This document shows, one piece after another, positions 27,275-35,916 of a DNA stretch of 64,000 nucleotides. The stretch's first letter is position 1; the number at the start of each line of letters is the position of its first letter. The stretch covers positions 62,001 to 126,000 of the forward strand of contig CAVSPW010000011.1 in the NCBI GenBank assembly GCA_963729935.1, read 5' to 3'. Both the position numbers and the translations under genes were made by a program. Under the pieces are notes generated by a model. That model was not told the origin of the DNA. It saw only the letters and a list, made by a program, of their open reading frames with translations, and ran no database searches. This stretch comes from CAIKMD01 sp963729935 (GTDB lineage Bacteria > Pseudomonadota > Alphaproteobacteria > ATCC43930 > CGMCC-115725).

Positions 27275-28098
27275 GCGGAACGTATTCAGCCGGATTGGAC
27301 ATCGATTCGCCGCTGAAAAAGCGATCCAACGCGGGCGCGCGCATGCCCGCGCTCCCCCCTTTCTACCGCCTGCTGCGGCATCGCAGCCTCGGCAGCACCA
27401 ATGATGAAGCAAAAGCGCTCGCCGGTGCCGGTGCGGCCGAGGGGACGCTGGTTTGGGCTTTGGAACAGTCGCAGGGCCATGGCCGCCAGGGCAGGCCGTG
27501 GATCTCGCCGCCGGGCAATCTCTACGCTTCGATCATCCTCAGGCCCGACGCGAAGGCCGCTGCGGCGGCGCAGCTCGGCTTTGCCGCGGCGCTCGCCGTG
27601 CGCGAAGCTTGCCTTGAATTCGCGCCGGATGCGGCGATCGGATTCAAATGGCCCAATGATGTCTTGTTGGACGGCCGCAAGCTTGCCGGCATCCTGCTCG
27701 AATCTCGCACGCATGGCGATGGGCGGCTTGCCTGGCTGGTGCTCGGCATCGGCATCAATCTCGTGACCTATCCGGTCGCGACCGACTACCCCGCGACCGC
27801 GTTGAGCGCTTGCGGCGCGGAAGCTGCGCCCGAGGCCAGCCTTGGCGCGCTGGCGCGGCATTTTTTGTGCTGGCATGCGCAATGGCGCGACGGGCAGGGC
27901 TTCGCGGCCCTGCGCGCGGCGTGGCTCGAGCACGCGCGAGGTCTCGGGCGCGCGATCCGCGTCCGGCTGCCCAACACCACGCTCGAGGGCGTCTTCGCCG
28001 GGCTCGACGGCGATGGCGCGCTGCTGCTCGATACCGGCGCGGGCCGCCGCCGGGTCGAAGCGGGGGAAGTATTTCCGAGCGAGCCGATTTCCCGATGA
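27271..28098 (+). CDS. birA: Biotin-[acetyl-CoA-carboxylase] ligase
   Basis: A 275-residue biotin protein ligase that makes biotinyl-AMP and transfers biotin to BCCP and other carboxylases. The catalytic domain shows SLGSTNDEAK, QGHGRQGRPWISPPGNLYASIIL (biotinyl-AMP loop, quoted from its parts), KWPNDV and KLAGIL, and a C-terminal SH3-like cap. No DNA-binding helix-turn-helix is present, so it is a ligase only and cannot repress bio genes. The start at 27271 overlaps nuoN; the ATG at 27343 (MPALPPFYRLL) would also keep the full catalytic domain. Confidence 0.9.
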   Translation: MSGTYSAGLDIDSPLKKRSNAGARMPALPPFYRLLRHRSLGSTNDEAKALAGAGAAEGTLVWALEQSQGHGRQGRPWISPPGNLYASIILRPDAKAAAAAQLGFAAALAVREACLEFAPDAAIGFKWPNDVLLDGRKLAGILLESRTHGDGRLAWLVLGIGINLVTYPVATDYPATALSACGAEAAPEASLGALARHFLCWHAQWRDGQGFAALRAAWLEHARGLGRAIRVRLPNTTLEGVFAGLDGDGALLLDTGAGRRRVEAGEVFPSEPISR

Positions 28099-28108
28099 GA
28101 GAAGGCTG

Positions 28109-28882
28109 ATGCTGCTCGCCATCAATGCCAACAACACGAACACGGTGTTCGCCCTTTGGGACGGAGAGAGTCTTCTGGGCGCGTGGCGCATTTCGACCGA
28201 TCTGAAACGCACGGCCGATGAATATGTCGTTTGGCTCGACCATTTGCTGGGTTTGAACGGGCTTTCTCGCGGCAAGGTCTCGGGAACCATCGTCGCCAGC
28301 GTCGTGCCCGAGGCGAATTTCAATCTCGTCAAGCTGTGCCAGGATTATTGCGCCTCGGCGCCGCTTGTCGTCGGCGAGGCCGGGATCGAACTCGGCGTCA
28401 AGGCGCTGGTCGATCGGCCGGAGGAGGTCGGCGCCGATCGCCTCGTCAACTCGGTTGCCGTTCACGACCGGTACCCGGGTGCGGCGATCATCGTCGATTT
28501 CGGCACCGCGACGACCTTCGACGTCGTCGATGCCGAGGGTAATTATCGTGGCGGGGTGATCGCCCCGGGCATCAATCTATCGCTGCATGCGCTGGAGGAG
28601 GCCGCGGCCAAGCTTCCCGCCGTTCCCATCCGCCGCACCGAAAAGGTCATCGGCACCAACACCGTGGCCTGCATGCAATCCGGCATCTTCTGGGGCTATG
28701 TCGGGCTGATCGAGGGCTTGGTCGCGCGCATCAAGGCCGAGTTCGGCGCGCCCATGCAGGTGATCGCGACCGGCGGCTTGGCGCCGCTCTTCGAGAACGC
28801 GACCCCGATGATCGGCAAGGTCGACAACACCTTGATCCTCTGGGGGTTGCGCCTCGTCTACGTGCGCAACCTGAAACCATGA
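28109..28882 (+). CDS. coaX: Type III pantothenate kinase
   Basis: A 257-residue ASKHA-fold kinase for the first step of coenzyme A synthesis. Signatures are the N-terminal phosphate loop INANNTNTVFALW, the pantothenate-site GADRLVN, and VDFGTATTFDVVD. Type III enzymes are not feedback-inhibited by CoA and need a monovalent cation. The ATG at 28109 follows GAGAGAAGG. The stop overlaps the rnj start. Confidence 0.95.
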   Translation: MLLAINANNTNTVFALWDGESLLGAWRISTDLKRTADEYVVWLDHLLGLNGLSRGKVSGTIVASVVPEANFNLVKLCQDYCASAPLVVGEAGIELGVKALVDRPEEVGADRLVNSVAVHDRYPGAAIIVDFGTATTFDVVDAEGNYRGGVIAPGINLSLHALEEAAAKLPAVPIRRTEKVIGTNTVACMQSGIFWGYVGLIEGLVARIKAEFGAPMQVIATGGLAPLFENATPMIGKVDNTLILWGLRLVYVRNLKP

Positions 28883-30552
28883 AGAACAAGATCCCGCCGT
28901 CGCCCAATCGGCCCGATGAGCTGGTGCTTTTGGCGCTCGGCGGCATCGGCGAGATCGGGATGAATCTGACCCTTTACGGGTATGCCGGACGCTGGTTGAT
29001 GATCGATTGCGGTATCACCTTCGCCGACGACACGATCCCCGGCATCGACATCATCATGCCCGATCCGGCCTTCATCACCGAACGCGCCGACAGGCTCGAC
29101 GGGCTGGTCTGCACGCACGCCCATGAAGATCATATCGGCGCGATCCCCCATCTCTGGCGGCGCCTCGGTTGCCCGGTCTATGCGACGCCGTTCACGGCCG
29201 CGGTGCTGCGGCAGAAATTGATCGAAGCCGGATTGGAGCACGAGGTGCCGATCCACGAGGTGCCGCTTTCGGGCCGATTCTCGGTCGGGCAATTCGAGTT
29301 GGAGCTGATCACCCTCACTCATTCGATCCCCGAGCCCAACGCCGTGGTGCTGCGCACGCCCTTCGGCACGGTGCTCCACACCGGCGATTGGAAATTCGAT
29401 CCCGATCCGCTGGTGGGCCCGACCGCCGACGAGGCGGCCCTGCGCCGTCTCGGCGACGAAGGCGTGCTTGCCATGATCTGCGATTCGACCAACGTATTGA
29501 GGCAAGGCGAGGCCGGCTCGGAGGCGGATGTGCGCCGTTCGCTCATCGAGCTCGTGGGCCGATGCAAAGAGCGTGTGGCGGTCGCGTGTTTTGCCTCCAA
29601 CGTGGCGCGGCTTGCTTCGGTTGCGGCGGCCGCGGCGGCGAACGACCGCCATGCCGCGCTGGTCGGGCGATCGCTGTGGCGCATGGACCATGCTGCGCGC
29701 GAAACCGGCTACCTCGAGAATGTGGCGCCTTTCTTGACCGACGAAGAAGCGGCTTTCCTGCCGCGCGACAAGGTGGTGCTGATCTGCACCGGCAGCCAAG
29801 GCGAGCCGCGCGCCGCGCTCGCGCGCATCGCGGACGACGAGCATCCCCAGATCGTGCTCGAAGCGGGCGACACGGTGATCTTTTCTTCGCGGATCATCCC
29901 GGGCAATGAGCGTTCGATCGGCAGGCTGCACAACAAGCTCGCCGATCTGGGCGTCGAGGTCTTGACCGAACAGGATCATTTCGTCCATGTCTCCGGCCAT
30001 CCGGCCCAGGACGAGCTGACGCGCATGTACAAGCTCGTAAGGCCGCGGCTTGCCGTGCCGGTCCATGGCGAGGCGCGCCATCTCCTCGCTCACGCGCGGC
30101 TCGCCGAGGGATGCGCCGTGCCGCAGGCCATCGTGACGCGCAACGGTGAAGTGGTGAAGCTCGCGCCTGGCTCGCCCGCGGTCATCGGCGAAGTCGAAAC
30201 CGGGCGCCTCGTCGTCGACGGCAAGGCTCTGCTGCCCTTGGGCGGCGAGGCGTTGAAGAATTGTCAGCGCATGACCTGGAACGGCGCGGCGCTCGCGACG
30301 ATCGTCGTCGATCGCGACGGCAGGCTGAAGGCGCCGCCTCAGGTGACCGTGCAAGGCCTCGCCGAGGACGCAGCCGCGATGGCGGATGAATTGCGCGATC
30401 AGGTCGAGCAGACCGTCAAGGATTTGCCGGCGCGCGAGCGGCGCGACGACGCAGCCTTGCGCGAGGCCGTGCGCCTCTCCATCCGCCGCGCGCTCAAGGC
30501 TCATTCCGGCAAGCGGCCGGTAACCGACGTGCATGTGGTGAGGATACCCTGA
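28879..30552 (+). CDS. rnj: Ribonuclease J
   Basis: A 557-residue metallo-beta-lactamase/beta-CASP nuclease with 5'-3' exonuclease and endonuclease activity in RNA decay and rRNA maturation. Zinc ligands are THAHEDHIGAIP, the TGDWKFD aspartate, and later HVSGHPAQDEL; VPVHGEARHL ends the beta-CASP section. The C-terminal domain (about 460-557) is for oligomerisation. It closes the nuo-birA-coaX-rnj chain. Confidence 0.95.
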   Translation: MKNKIPPSPNRPDELVLLALGGIGEIGMNLTLYGYAGRWLMIDCGITFADDTIPGIDIIMPDPAFITERADRLDGLVCTHAHEDHIGAIPHLWRRLGCPVYATPFTAAVLRQKLIEAGLEHEVPIHEVPLSGRFSVGQFELELITLTHSIPEPNAVVLRTPFGTVLHTGDWKFDPDPLVGPTADEAALRRLGDEGVLAMICDSTNVLRQGEAGSEADVRRSLIELVGRCKERVAVACFASNVARLASVAAAAAANDRHAALVGRSLWRMDHAARETGYLENVAPFLTDEEAAFLPRDKVVLICTGSQGEPRAALARIADDEHPQIVLEAGDTVIFSSRIIPGNERSIGRLHNKLADLGVEVLTEQDHFVHVSGHPAQDELTRMYKLVRPRLAVPVHGEARHLLAHARLAEGCAVPQAIVTRNGEVVKLAPGSPAVIGEVETGRLVVDGKALLPLGGEALKNCQRMTWNGAALATIVVDRDGRLKAPPQVTVQGLAEDAAAMADELRDQVEQTVKDLPARERRDDAALREAVRLSIRRALKAHSGKRPVTDVHVVRIP

Positions 30553-30560
30553 GCAGAGCC

Positions 30561-30578
30561 CCGACCGTTGCCGGTCGG
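30561..30578 (+). terminator. Weak stem-loop after rnj
   Basis: CCGACC-GTTGCC-GGTCGG forms a six-base stem eight bases after the rnj stop, followed by a pyrimidine-rich stretch (TCTCCCTT) but no T-run. It may stop or stabilise the long nuo-rnj transcript; evidence is slight. Confidence 0.3.
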
Positions 30579-30628
30579 TCTCCCTTGCCCGGCATCCACC
30601 TTCTCAAATCCGCCATGCTCATCGCGCA

Positions 30629-30656
30629 TTGGTCGCAGTGATCCTGTCCCGATAAC
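30629..30656 (+). promoter_or_regulatory. Possible promoter of the MFS exporter gene
   Basis: TTGGTC, 16-base spacer, GATAAC, located 27 bases before the TTG start codon of the exporter gene. It is a moderate match only. Confidence 0.3.
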
Positions 30657-30682
30657 CTCCGCCCGTTCAGGAGAAACGCCGC

Positions 30683-32209
30683 TTGACTGCGAACAGCGCC
30701 GCAGAACAGTACGACACGGGCGCCGACAAGTCGCGGCGCCGCTTCGTCATGGCCGCCTGCTTGATGGCTCAGTTCATGGCGGCGGTCGAGGCGACCATCG
30801 TCGGCACCGCCATGCCCACGATCGTCGCCGATCTCGGCGGTTTCGATCTCTTCAGCTGGGTCTTCACGTCCTATCTTTTGACTCAAGCGGCCTCGACCCC
30901 GATCTATGGGCGGCTCGCCGACATCTACGGCCGCAAGCGTATTTTTATCGCCGGAGCAGGCCTGTTTGTGGCCGCGTCGACGGCTTGCGGCTTCGCGTGG
31001 GGAATGGTGCCGCTCATCGCCTTGCGCACGCTTCAAGGCCTCGGCGCGGGCGCGATCCAGCCGATCGCCTGGACCGTCGTGGGTGACATTTACAGCCCCA
31101 AAGAGCGCGCCTCGGTTCAAGGATATCTTTCGGCGGTCTTCGGCGCGTCGGCAATCGCGGGCCCGCTCTTGGGAGCCTTTATCGTTCAGCATCTGCATTG
31201 GGCGCTTGTCTTCTGGGTGAATATTCCGATCGGCATCGCCGCGATGGTCATGCTCGCGGTCTTTCTGCGCGAGCGCGTCGAGCCGCGCGCGCATCACGTC
31301 GACTATGTGGGCGCCGCTTTGCTGATGCTGGGTGTCGGCGCACTGATGGTGATCGTCGTCCAGTGGCAGAACCTCCAGGGCTTGACGCCCATCGCACTCG
31401 GCGCGGTTGCTGCGCTCGCTTTTCTTGCCCTCGTAATTCTGGAGCGCCGGGTGCCGGAGCCGATCGTTCCTTTCAAGCTTTGGCGCATGCCGATCATCGC
31501 CGCCGGCAATTTCGGCTCCTTCGTCATCGGCGCCTTGATGATGTGCAACGGTGCGTTTCTCCCGACCTATCTCCAGGGCGCATTGGGAGCGAGTCCGGCT
31601 GTTGCCGGGCTTGCGCTCGGGGCGTCATCGATCTTCTGGACCTTCGGCACCTTCGGCGCGGGCCGTCTTATGGTGCGAACTTCGTATCGCGCGGCCGCCC
31701 TCATGGGCGGCCTCATCATGATCGCGGGCACGATCGTGCTGATGATGCTCGATCCGGGACGCGGCGCCGTCTGGGCCACCGCCGGCGCCGCGATCCTCGG
31801 TCTCGGCATGGGGTTTAGCAATACGACCTTCGTGATCGCCGTCCAAACCAGCGTCGGCTGGGGTCAGCGCGGTGCGGCGACTTCCGCTAACATGTTCATG
31901 CGCACCATCGGGCAATCGGTCGGCACGGGGCTCTTCGGCGCGGTCTTCAATTTCGGCATGGCGGAGCAAGTGATGGCGGCGAGCAGCGAGATCAACCGCC
32001 TGCTCGAGCCGGCGAGCCGCGCGAGCCTCGGCGGCATCGAGGTGGCGCGGCTCAGCCAAGCCATCGACGCGTCGATCCATAATGTTTATCTGATTTCGGG
32101 CGTCCTCGCGATCGGTCTTCTCATGCTGTCCTTTCGTATTCCGGCGGGCCTCAGCCCGGTGCGACAGCCGGCCGTGGATGAAAGCGGCACGAATCCGCCG
32201 CGACGCTGA
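30683..32209 (+). CDS. MFS exporter, DHA2 (14-helix) drug:H+ antiporter family
   Basis: A 508-residue transporter with about fourteen membrane helices. Signatures are the helix-1 motif VEATIVGTAMPTIVADLGG, motif A GRLADIYGRKRIFI between helices 2 and 3, and motif C-like GPLLGAFIVQHLHWALVFWVNIP (in parts) of the EmrB/QacA group. It likely exports hydrophobic toxic compounds in exchange for protons. The TTG start at 30683 follows AGGAG about nine bases upstream. No adapter (EmrA-like) or repressor is adjacent. It separates rnj from mce. Confidence 0.87.
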   Translation: MTANSAAEQYDTGADKSRRRFVMAACLMAQFMAAVEATIVGTAMPTIVADLGGFDLFSWVFTSYLLTQAASTPIYGRLADIYGRKRIFIAGAGLFVAASTACGFAWGMVPLIALRTLQGLGAGAIQPIAWTVVGDIYSPKERASVQGYLSAVFGASAIAGPLLGAFIVQHLHWALVFWVNIPIGIAAMVMLAVFLRERVEPRAHHVDYVGAALLMLGVGALMVIVVQWQNLQGLTPIALGAVAALAFLALVILERRVPEPIVPFKLWRMPIIAAGNFGSFVIGALMMCNGAFLPTYLQGALGASPAVAGLALGASSIFWTFGTFGAGRLMVRTSYRAAALMGGLIMIAGTIVLMMLDPGRGAVWATAGAAILGLGMGFSNTTFVIAVQTSVGWGQRGAATSANMFMRTIGQSVGTGLFGAVFNFGMAEQVMAASSEINRLLEPASRASLGGIEVARLSQAIDASIHNVYLISGVLAIGLLMLSFRIPAGLSPVRQPAVDESGTNPPRR

Positions 32210-32284
32210 GCATCGTCCTGCGGCAAAAGCGGCTCCCCGGTTCGGCCGCTTCAATGCGCGACGTTCCTGCGCTAAAACCGCCTT

Positions 32285-32689
32285 ATGATTGGCCGGCTCA
32301 ATCACGTGGCGATCGTCGTCCCCGACCTTGCTTGGGCCGCAGCGCTTTATCGCGATGTGCTGGGTGCCGAGGTCTCCGCGCAGGTGCCATTGCCTGATCA
32401 TGGCGTCACCACCGTCTTCGTGACCCTGCCCAACGCCAAGATCGAGCTGCTTGCGCCCTTGGGCGCGAACTCGCCGATCGCGGGCTTTCTCGAGCGCAAC
32501 CCGGCGGGCGGCATGCATCATCTTTGCTACGAGGTCGCCGACATCGGCGCGGCGCGGGATCGCTTGAAAGCGGCGGGCGCGCGGGTGTTGGGGAATGGAG
32601 AGCCGAGCATCGGGGCGCATGGCAAGCCCGTGCTCTTTCTCCATCCGAAGGATTTCTGCGGCACGCTCATCGAGCTCGAACAGGTGTGA
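32285..32689 (+). CDS. mce: Methylmalonyl-CoA epimerase
   Basis: A 134-residue glyoxalase-fold (VOC) enzyme interconverting (2R)- and (2S)-methylmalonyl-CoA in propionate, odd-chain and ethylmalonyl-CoA metabolism. The metal-binding pattern is visible as His7 in LNHVAIVV, and later GGMHHLCYEV and GTLIELEQV. Length is normal. DUF1467 and proS downstream are its common neighbours in alphaproteobacteria. The mutase is not in this window. Confidence 0.92.
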   Translation: MIGRLNHVAIVVPDLAWAAALYRDVLGAEVSAQVPLPDHGVTTVFVTLPNAKIELLAPLGANSPIAGFLERNPAGGMHHLCYEVADIGAARDRLKAAGARVLGNGEPSIGAHGKPVLFLHPKDFCGTLIELEQV

Positions 32690-32693
32690 GATC

Positions 32694-32927
32694 ATGAATT
32701 GGTTCATCGGCATCGCAACCTATGTCGTGATTTGGTGGATCGCGATCTTTGCCGTGCTGCCTTGGGGCGTGAAGCCGGCCGAGGAGGGCGATCCCGGCCG
32801 GCGCGCGGGCGCGCCGCGCAATCCGCGCCTCTGGCAGAAAGCGGCGATCACCAGCGTGGTCGCAGGCGTCGTCTGGCTCCTCGTCTATTGGGCCGTGACC
32901 GCGCGGCTCGTCGATTTCAGCTCGTGA
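32694..32927 (+). CDS. DUF1467 family small membrane protein
   Basis: A 77-residue protein with two predicted transmembrane helices (about 2-22 and 50-70). The conserved core is WWIAIFAVLPWGVKP, followed by EEGDPGRRAGAPRNPRLWQKA, the DUF1467 pattern. Its function is unknown. It is conserved between mce and proS in many alphaproteobacteria, as here, and starts four bases after mce. Confidence 0.85.
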   Translation: MNWFIGIATYVVIWWIAIFAVLPWGVKPAEEGDPGRRAGAPRNPRLWQKAAITSVVAGVVWLLVYWAVTARLVDFSS

Positions 32928-32928
32928 C

Positions 32929-33477
32929 ATGAGCGCCGAATATTGCCGTATCGCGCCGGGTCACCCTATTCACGGCACCTATCACGACAAGGAATACGGG
33001 TTTCCTGCCCGCAAGGATGCGGTGCTCTTCGAGCGCTTGGCGCTCGAGATCAACCAGGCCGGGCTCTCCTGGCTCACCGTCCTGAAGAAGCGTGCCGCGT
33101 TCCGGGTTGCATTCCGAGGCTTCGACATCGACCAGGTGGCGGCGTTCGGCGCCGATGACGTCAAGAGGCTCCTCGCCGATGCGGGCATCATCCGCAATCG
33201 CCTCAAGATCGATTCCGTCATCGAGAACGCGCGAAGATTACAGGGCATTCGCGATGCGCACGGCTCTTTCGGCCAATGGCTCGATGCCCACCACCCCCTG
33301 CCCAAAGAGCGCTGGGTGAAGCTTTTCCGCGAAACCTTCCGGTTCACCGGCGGGGAGATCGTCAACGAGTTTCTGATGAGCCTCGGCTATCTAAAAGGCG
33401 CGCATGTGCCGAGCTGCCCGATTTATGCCGAGATTCGCTCAGTCGATCCGCCATGGCGCCGAGTAACGCCCAAATAG
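32929..33477 (+). CDS. tag: DNA-3-methyladenine glycosylase I
   Basis: A 182-residue base-excision enzyme removing 3-methyladenine from alkylated DNA. The zinc site matches E. coli Tag: Cys6 and His19 near the N-terminus (CRIAPGHPIHGTYHDKEYG) and the C-terminal HVPSC pair. The catalytic/base-binding glutamate is Glu40 in LEINQAGLSW. It begins immediately after the DUF1467 stop. A terminator-like hairpin lies 130 bases downstream. Confidence 0.93.
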   Translation: MSAEYCRIAPGHPIHGTYHDKEYGFPARKDAVLFERLALEINQAGLSWLTVLKKRAAFRVAFRGFDIDQVAAFGADDVKRLLADAGIIRNRLKIDSVIENARRLQGIRDAHGSFGQWLDAHHPLPKERWVKLFRETFRFTGGEIVNEFLMSLGYLKGAHVPSCPIYAEIRSVDPPWRRVTPK

Positions 33478-33607
33478 ACAGCATGGAAAAGCTGTTTAAC
33501 GCAAATAACAGCGTGCCTGCCAAAAAATAAGGCAAGATCTCGACGATCTCGCCCCAGCACGCATGCATGCACGATTATGGACTTCTGTTGAAGGGTAGCT
33601 CCCCAAA

Positions 33608-33626
33608 CCGCCCGTCGGCGGCTTTT
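33608..33626 (+). terminator. Probable intrinsic terminator after tag
   Basis: CCGCC-CGTC-GGCGG stem-loop followed by CTTTTCC. The stem is short (five G-C pairs) and there are four Ts, so it is a moderate terminator, 131 bases after the tag stop codon. Confidence 0.5.
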
Positions 33627-33720
33627 CCTCCCTAAACTTGGGCCCAGTCGCTTTCTTGCGTTATGCTTATGAAAGCGGAAACGAGTGTACGAAAACGCTT
33701 TCGATTCGTCACGTTAATTT

Positions 33721-33729
33721 TGTGGATAA
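33721..33729. promoter_or_regulatory. Perfect DnaA box
   Basis: TGTGGATAA is the exact complement of the consensus TTATCCACA. It is flanked by inverted repeats in an AT-rich stretch. A single box does not make an origin; a DnaA-regulated or DnaA-titrating site is possible. Confidence 0.45.
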
Positions 33730-33983
33730 ATGTCTCCGAGTCGCGAGACAACACATTTTGCGCGAAAGATCCTTATCGGGATCATTGAAATAGGGCCGGA
33801 TTCGCGGTGCCGGGCGAGAGACGGCTTGGCCAACACCCCAGCGCCGAAGCCAATAACGGCCTCCATCACGACTCGAAAAATTAGCGGCATGGCGATCCCT
33901 CTGACGAGGGCAGGGGCGCGCCGGGTGCGACCTCCCGGTGCCGCACGGGGGTGTCGGCCGAGTGCCCAGGCGGAGTACGGATC

Positions 33984-34017
33984 GTGGGGACGGAAGTCCA
34001 GCGAAGACCGTCCGCAC
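33984..34017. other. Long hairpin, possible structured RNA
   Basis: GTGGGGACGG and CCGTCCGCAC pair over nine positions with one G-G mismatch, around a 14-base loop. It lies 55 bases before the secreted-protein gene, after another GC-rich foldable segment (CCGGG / CCCGG near 33919-33937). Strand and function are unknown and no known family was recognised. Confidence 0.35.
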
Positions 34018-34072
34018 ATCATATTGGCAAGGGACGGTTTCGCTCCGCTGGACAACGCCCTAAACTTTTTCC

Positions 34073-34519
34073 ATGCGCAGCGCGCTCCTGCTGGTTCTTG
34101 CCGTCTTCGCCACCTCGCCCTCCCGGGCCGAGACCCTTCCGACACCGCCGCCGGGCGGGGTGGAGGCGTCGCCGGATGGCAGGGTCGTGATCTCGTCCCG
34201 CATCTGCGCCGCGCTCGGCGCCGACGCGACGGTGCCGGGCGCCGAATACGAGCCCGGGATTGACGTCAACGGGAAGGCGGTGGCGCCCGCCGACTTGCCC
34301 GCGAGCGCGCCGGCGTTGCGGCTCGACAATTTCCCGATCGAAATCAGGAAAGATCTTGCCGGCAGTTTCGGCGTGCCGGCCGCCGGCGGTGCTTATGGCG
34401 CGAAGGCGCTGCTCGGCTACGTCACCGTGCGCGGGAACGAGGCTTATTTCAACGGCCGACCCTTGGCGGCGGATCAGCGCGGGGCGCTGATCGATGCTTG
34501 CCGCAAGTCCAAGCGATAG
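34073..34519 (+). CDS. Putative secreted protein of unknown function
   Basis: A 148-residue protein with a clear signal peptide (MRSALLLVLAVFATSPSRA, cleavage probably before ETLPTPP). The mature part has a Pro-rich start, a single internal cysteine (SRICAALG) and one near the C-terminus (DACRKSK), which might form a disulfide in the periplasm. I do not recognise a family. There is no strong ribosome site before the ATG. Codon usage resembles the neighbours, so I think it is real. It may share a transcript with proS, which starts 83 bases after its stop. Confidence 0.6.
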   Translation: MRSALLLVLAVFATSPSRAETLPTPPPGGVEASPDGRVVISSRICAALGADATVPGAEYEPGIDVNGKAVAPADLPASAPALRLDNFPIEIRKDLAGSFGVPAAGGAYGAKALLGYVTVRGNEAYFNGRPLAADQRGALIDACRKSKR

Positions 34520-34602
34520 GCGCGCAGCCCGCCAATAGACAGGCCGGCCTTGATTGCCTAAGTTCCAAGTCCGAATCGCGCCTCCCTCGATCGAGAAAAA
34601 TC

Positions 34603-35916
34603 TTGCGTCTGTCTCGCTATTTTCTGCCGCTTCTGAAGGAAAATCCGAGCGAAGCGCAGATCGTCTCGCACCGTCTGATGCTGCGTGCCGGCATGGTCCG
34701 GCAGTCCGCCGCCGGCATCTATTCATGGCTGCCGCTGGGTTTTCGCGTCCTCAAGAAAGTCGAGCAGATCGTGCGCGAGGAGCAGGACGCATCAGGCGCC
34801 CAAGAGCTTCTGATGCCGACTCTCCAGCCGGCTGAACTCTGGCGCGAGAGCGGACGATACGAGGATTACGGAAAAGAGATGCTGCGCATCCGCGACCGGC
34901 ACGAGCGCGACATGCTCTATGGGCCGACCAACGAGGAGCTCATCACCGATATCTTCCGCGGCTCGATCAAATCCTATCGCGATCTGCCGAAGATCCTCTA
35001 TCACATCCAATGGAAATTCCGCGACGAGGTGCGACCGCGCTTCGGGGTGATGCGCGGGCGCGAGTTTCTGATGAAGGACGCCTATTCCTTCGACATCGAT
35101 AAGCCGGCGGCGGTTGCTTCCTATTTCAGGATGTTCGCGGCCTATATGAGGACCTTCAAGCGAATGGGACTCACGCCGATTCCCGTTCGCGCGGATACCG
35201 GTCCGATCGGCGGTGATCTCAGCCACGAATTCCACGTCCAGGCCGATACCGGCGAGAGCGAATTGTTCTTCGACAGCGACGTCGTGAAGCTCGACGAGGC
35301 CAGTATCGATCCCACATCATCCACGGTGCAGGACTATATCGCTGGCTGGTATGCCACAACCGACGAGAAGCATGACAAGGCCGAATTCGAGGCACGCGTT
35401 CCCGAAGCGCGCCGCTGCCAGGCCCGTGGCATCGAGGTCGGCCAAGTTTTCTATTTCGGCACGAAATACTCGAAACCTATGAATGCCGCGGTCGCGGGGC
35501 CCGACGGCGCGCCGGTGACGGTGGAGATGGGCTCCTACGGGATCGGAGTGTCGCGTCTCGTCGGTGCGATCATCGAGGCAAATCACGATGCCAATGGCAT
35601 CATCTGGCCCGAAGCGGTCGCACCCTTCAAGGTGGGGCTCATCAATCTGCGCGTGGCGGACGCGAAATGCGTCGCCGCCTGCGACGATCTCTATGGGAGG
35701 CTTCAAGCAGCCGGGGTCGACGTCCTCTATGACGATCGCGATGAATTGGCCGGCGCCAAATTCGCGGCCATGGATCTGATCGGACTCCCTTACCAGCTCG
35801 TTGTCGGGCCGCGCGGCTTGGCCAACAATCTCGTCGAGGTGAAGACCCGCAAGGGCGGCGAGCGCCGGGAGATGGCGGCCGACGCCGCTCTCGCGCTTCT
35901 GGCGGCGCAACCATGA
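34603..35916 (+). CDS. proS: Prolyl-tRNA synthetase, alphaproteobacterial type without editing insertion
   Basis: A 437-residue class IIa aminoacyl-tRNA synthetase. Motif 2 includes WKFRDEVRPRFGVMRGREF and motif 3 MGSYGIGVSRLVGA; a C-terminal anticodon-binding domain (about 345-437) follows. The about 180-residue INS editing domain of E. coli ProS is missing, as is usual in alphaproteobacteria, so clearing of Ala-tRNA-Pro must rely on another protein. The start is TTG at 34603, giving the family N-terminus (M)RLSRYFLP; codons upstream in frame are not conserved. The stop overlaps lolC (ATGA). Confidence 0.95.
   Translation: MRLSRYFLPLLKENPSEAQIVSHRLMLRAGMVRQSAAGIYSWLPLGFRVLKKVEQIVREEQDASGAQELLMPTLQPAELWRESGRYEDYGKEMLRIRDRHERDMLYGPTNEELITDIFRGSIKSYRDLPKILYHIQWKFRDEVRPRFGVMRGREFLMKDAYSFDIDKPAAVASYFRMFAAYMRTFKRMGLTPIPVRADTGPIGGDLSHEFHVQADTGESELFFDSDVVKLDEASIDPTSSTVQDYIAGWYATTDEKHDKAEFEARVPEARRCQARGIEVGQVFYFGTKYSKPMNAAVAGPDGAPVTVEMGSYGIGVSRLVGAIIEANHDANGIIWPEAVAPFKVGLINLRVADAKCVAACDDLYGRLQAAGVDVLYDDRDELAGAKFAAMDLIGLPYQLVVGPRGLANNLVEVKTRKGGERREMAADAALALLAAQP

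Larger units (their letters stand above)
33478..34072. other. 595-base gene-poor region rich in inverted repeats
   Basis: I find no convincing gene here. It contains a terminator-like hairpin (33608-33626), a 7-base inverted repeat GAAAGCG / CGCTTTC (33671-33702), a perfect DnaA box TGTGGATAA (33721-33729), a 6-base inverted repeat TGTCTC / GAGACA (33731-33750), and a longer hairpin at 33984-34017. The first half is more AT-rich than the surrounding genes and the second half is GC-rich and structured. A 143-codon open frame on the minus strand (33714-34145) is not recognisable and looks like chance. Confidence 0.6.

Noticed and set aside
32227..32251. Inverted repeat AAGCGGC/GCCGCTT after the MFS gene as terminator
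   Set aside because: No T-run follows on the plus strand. A T-run follows on the minus strand, but no minus-strand gene ends there.
33447..33530. A 25-codon frame overlapping the end of tag
   Set aside because: It is too short, has no ribosome site, and shares most of its start with tag.
33600..33800. Chromosomal replication origin
   Set aside because: Only one perfect DnaA box is present, there is no cluster of boxes and no origin-linked genes (dnaA, hemE, parAB) nearby.
33714..34145. A 143-codon minus-strand frame in the hairpin-rich spacer
   Set aside because: It overlaps the start of the secreted-protein gene on the other strand, has an Arg/Pro/Ala composition typical of non-coding frames, and has no recognisable domain.
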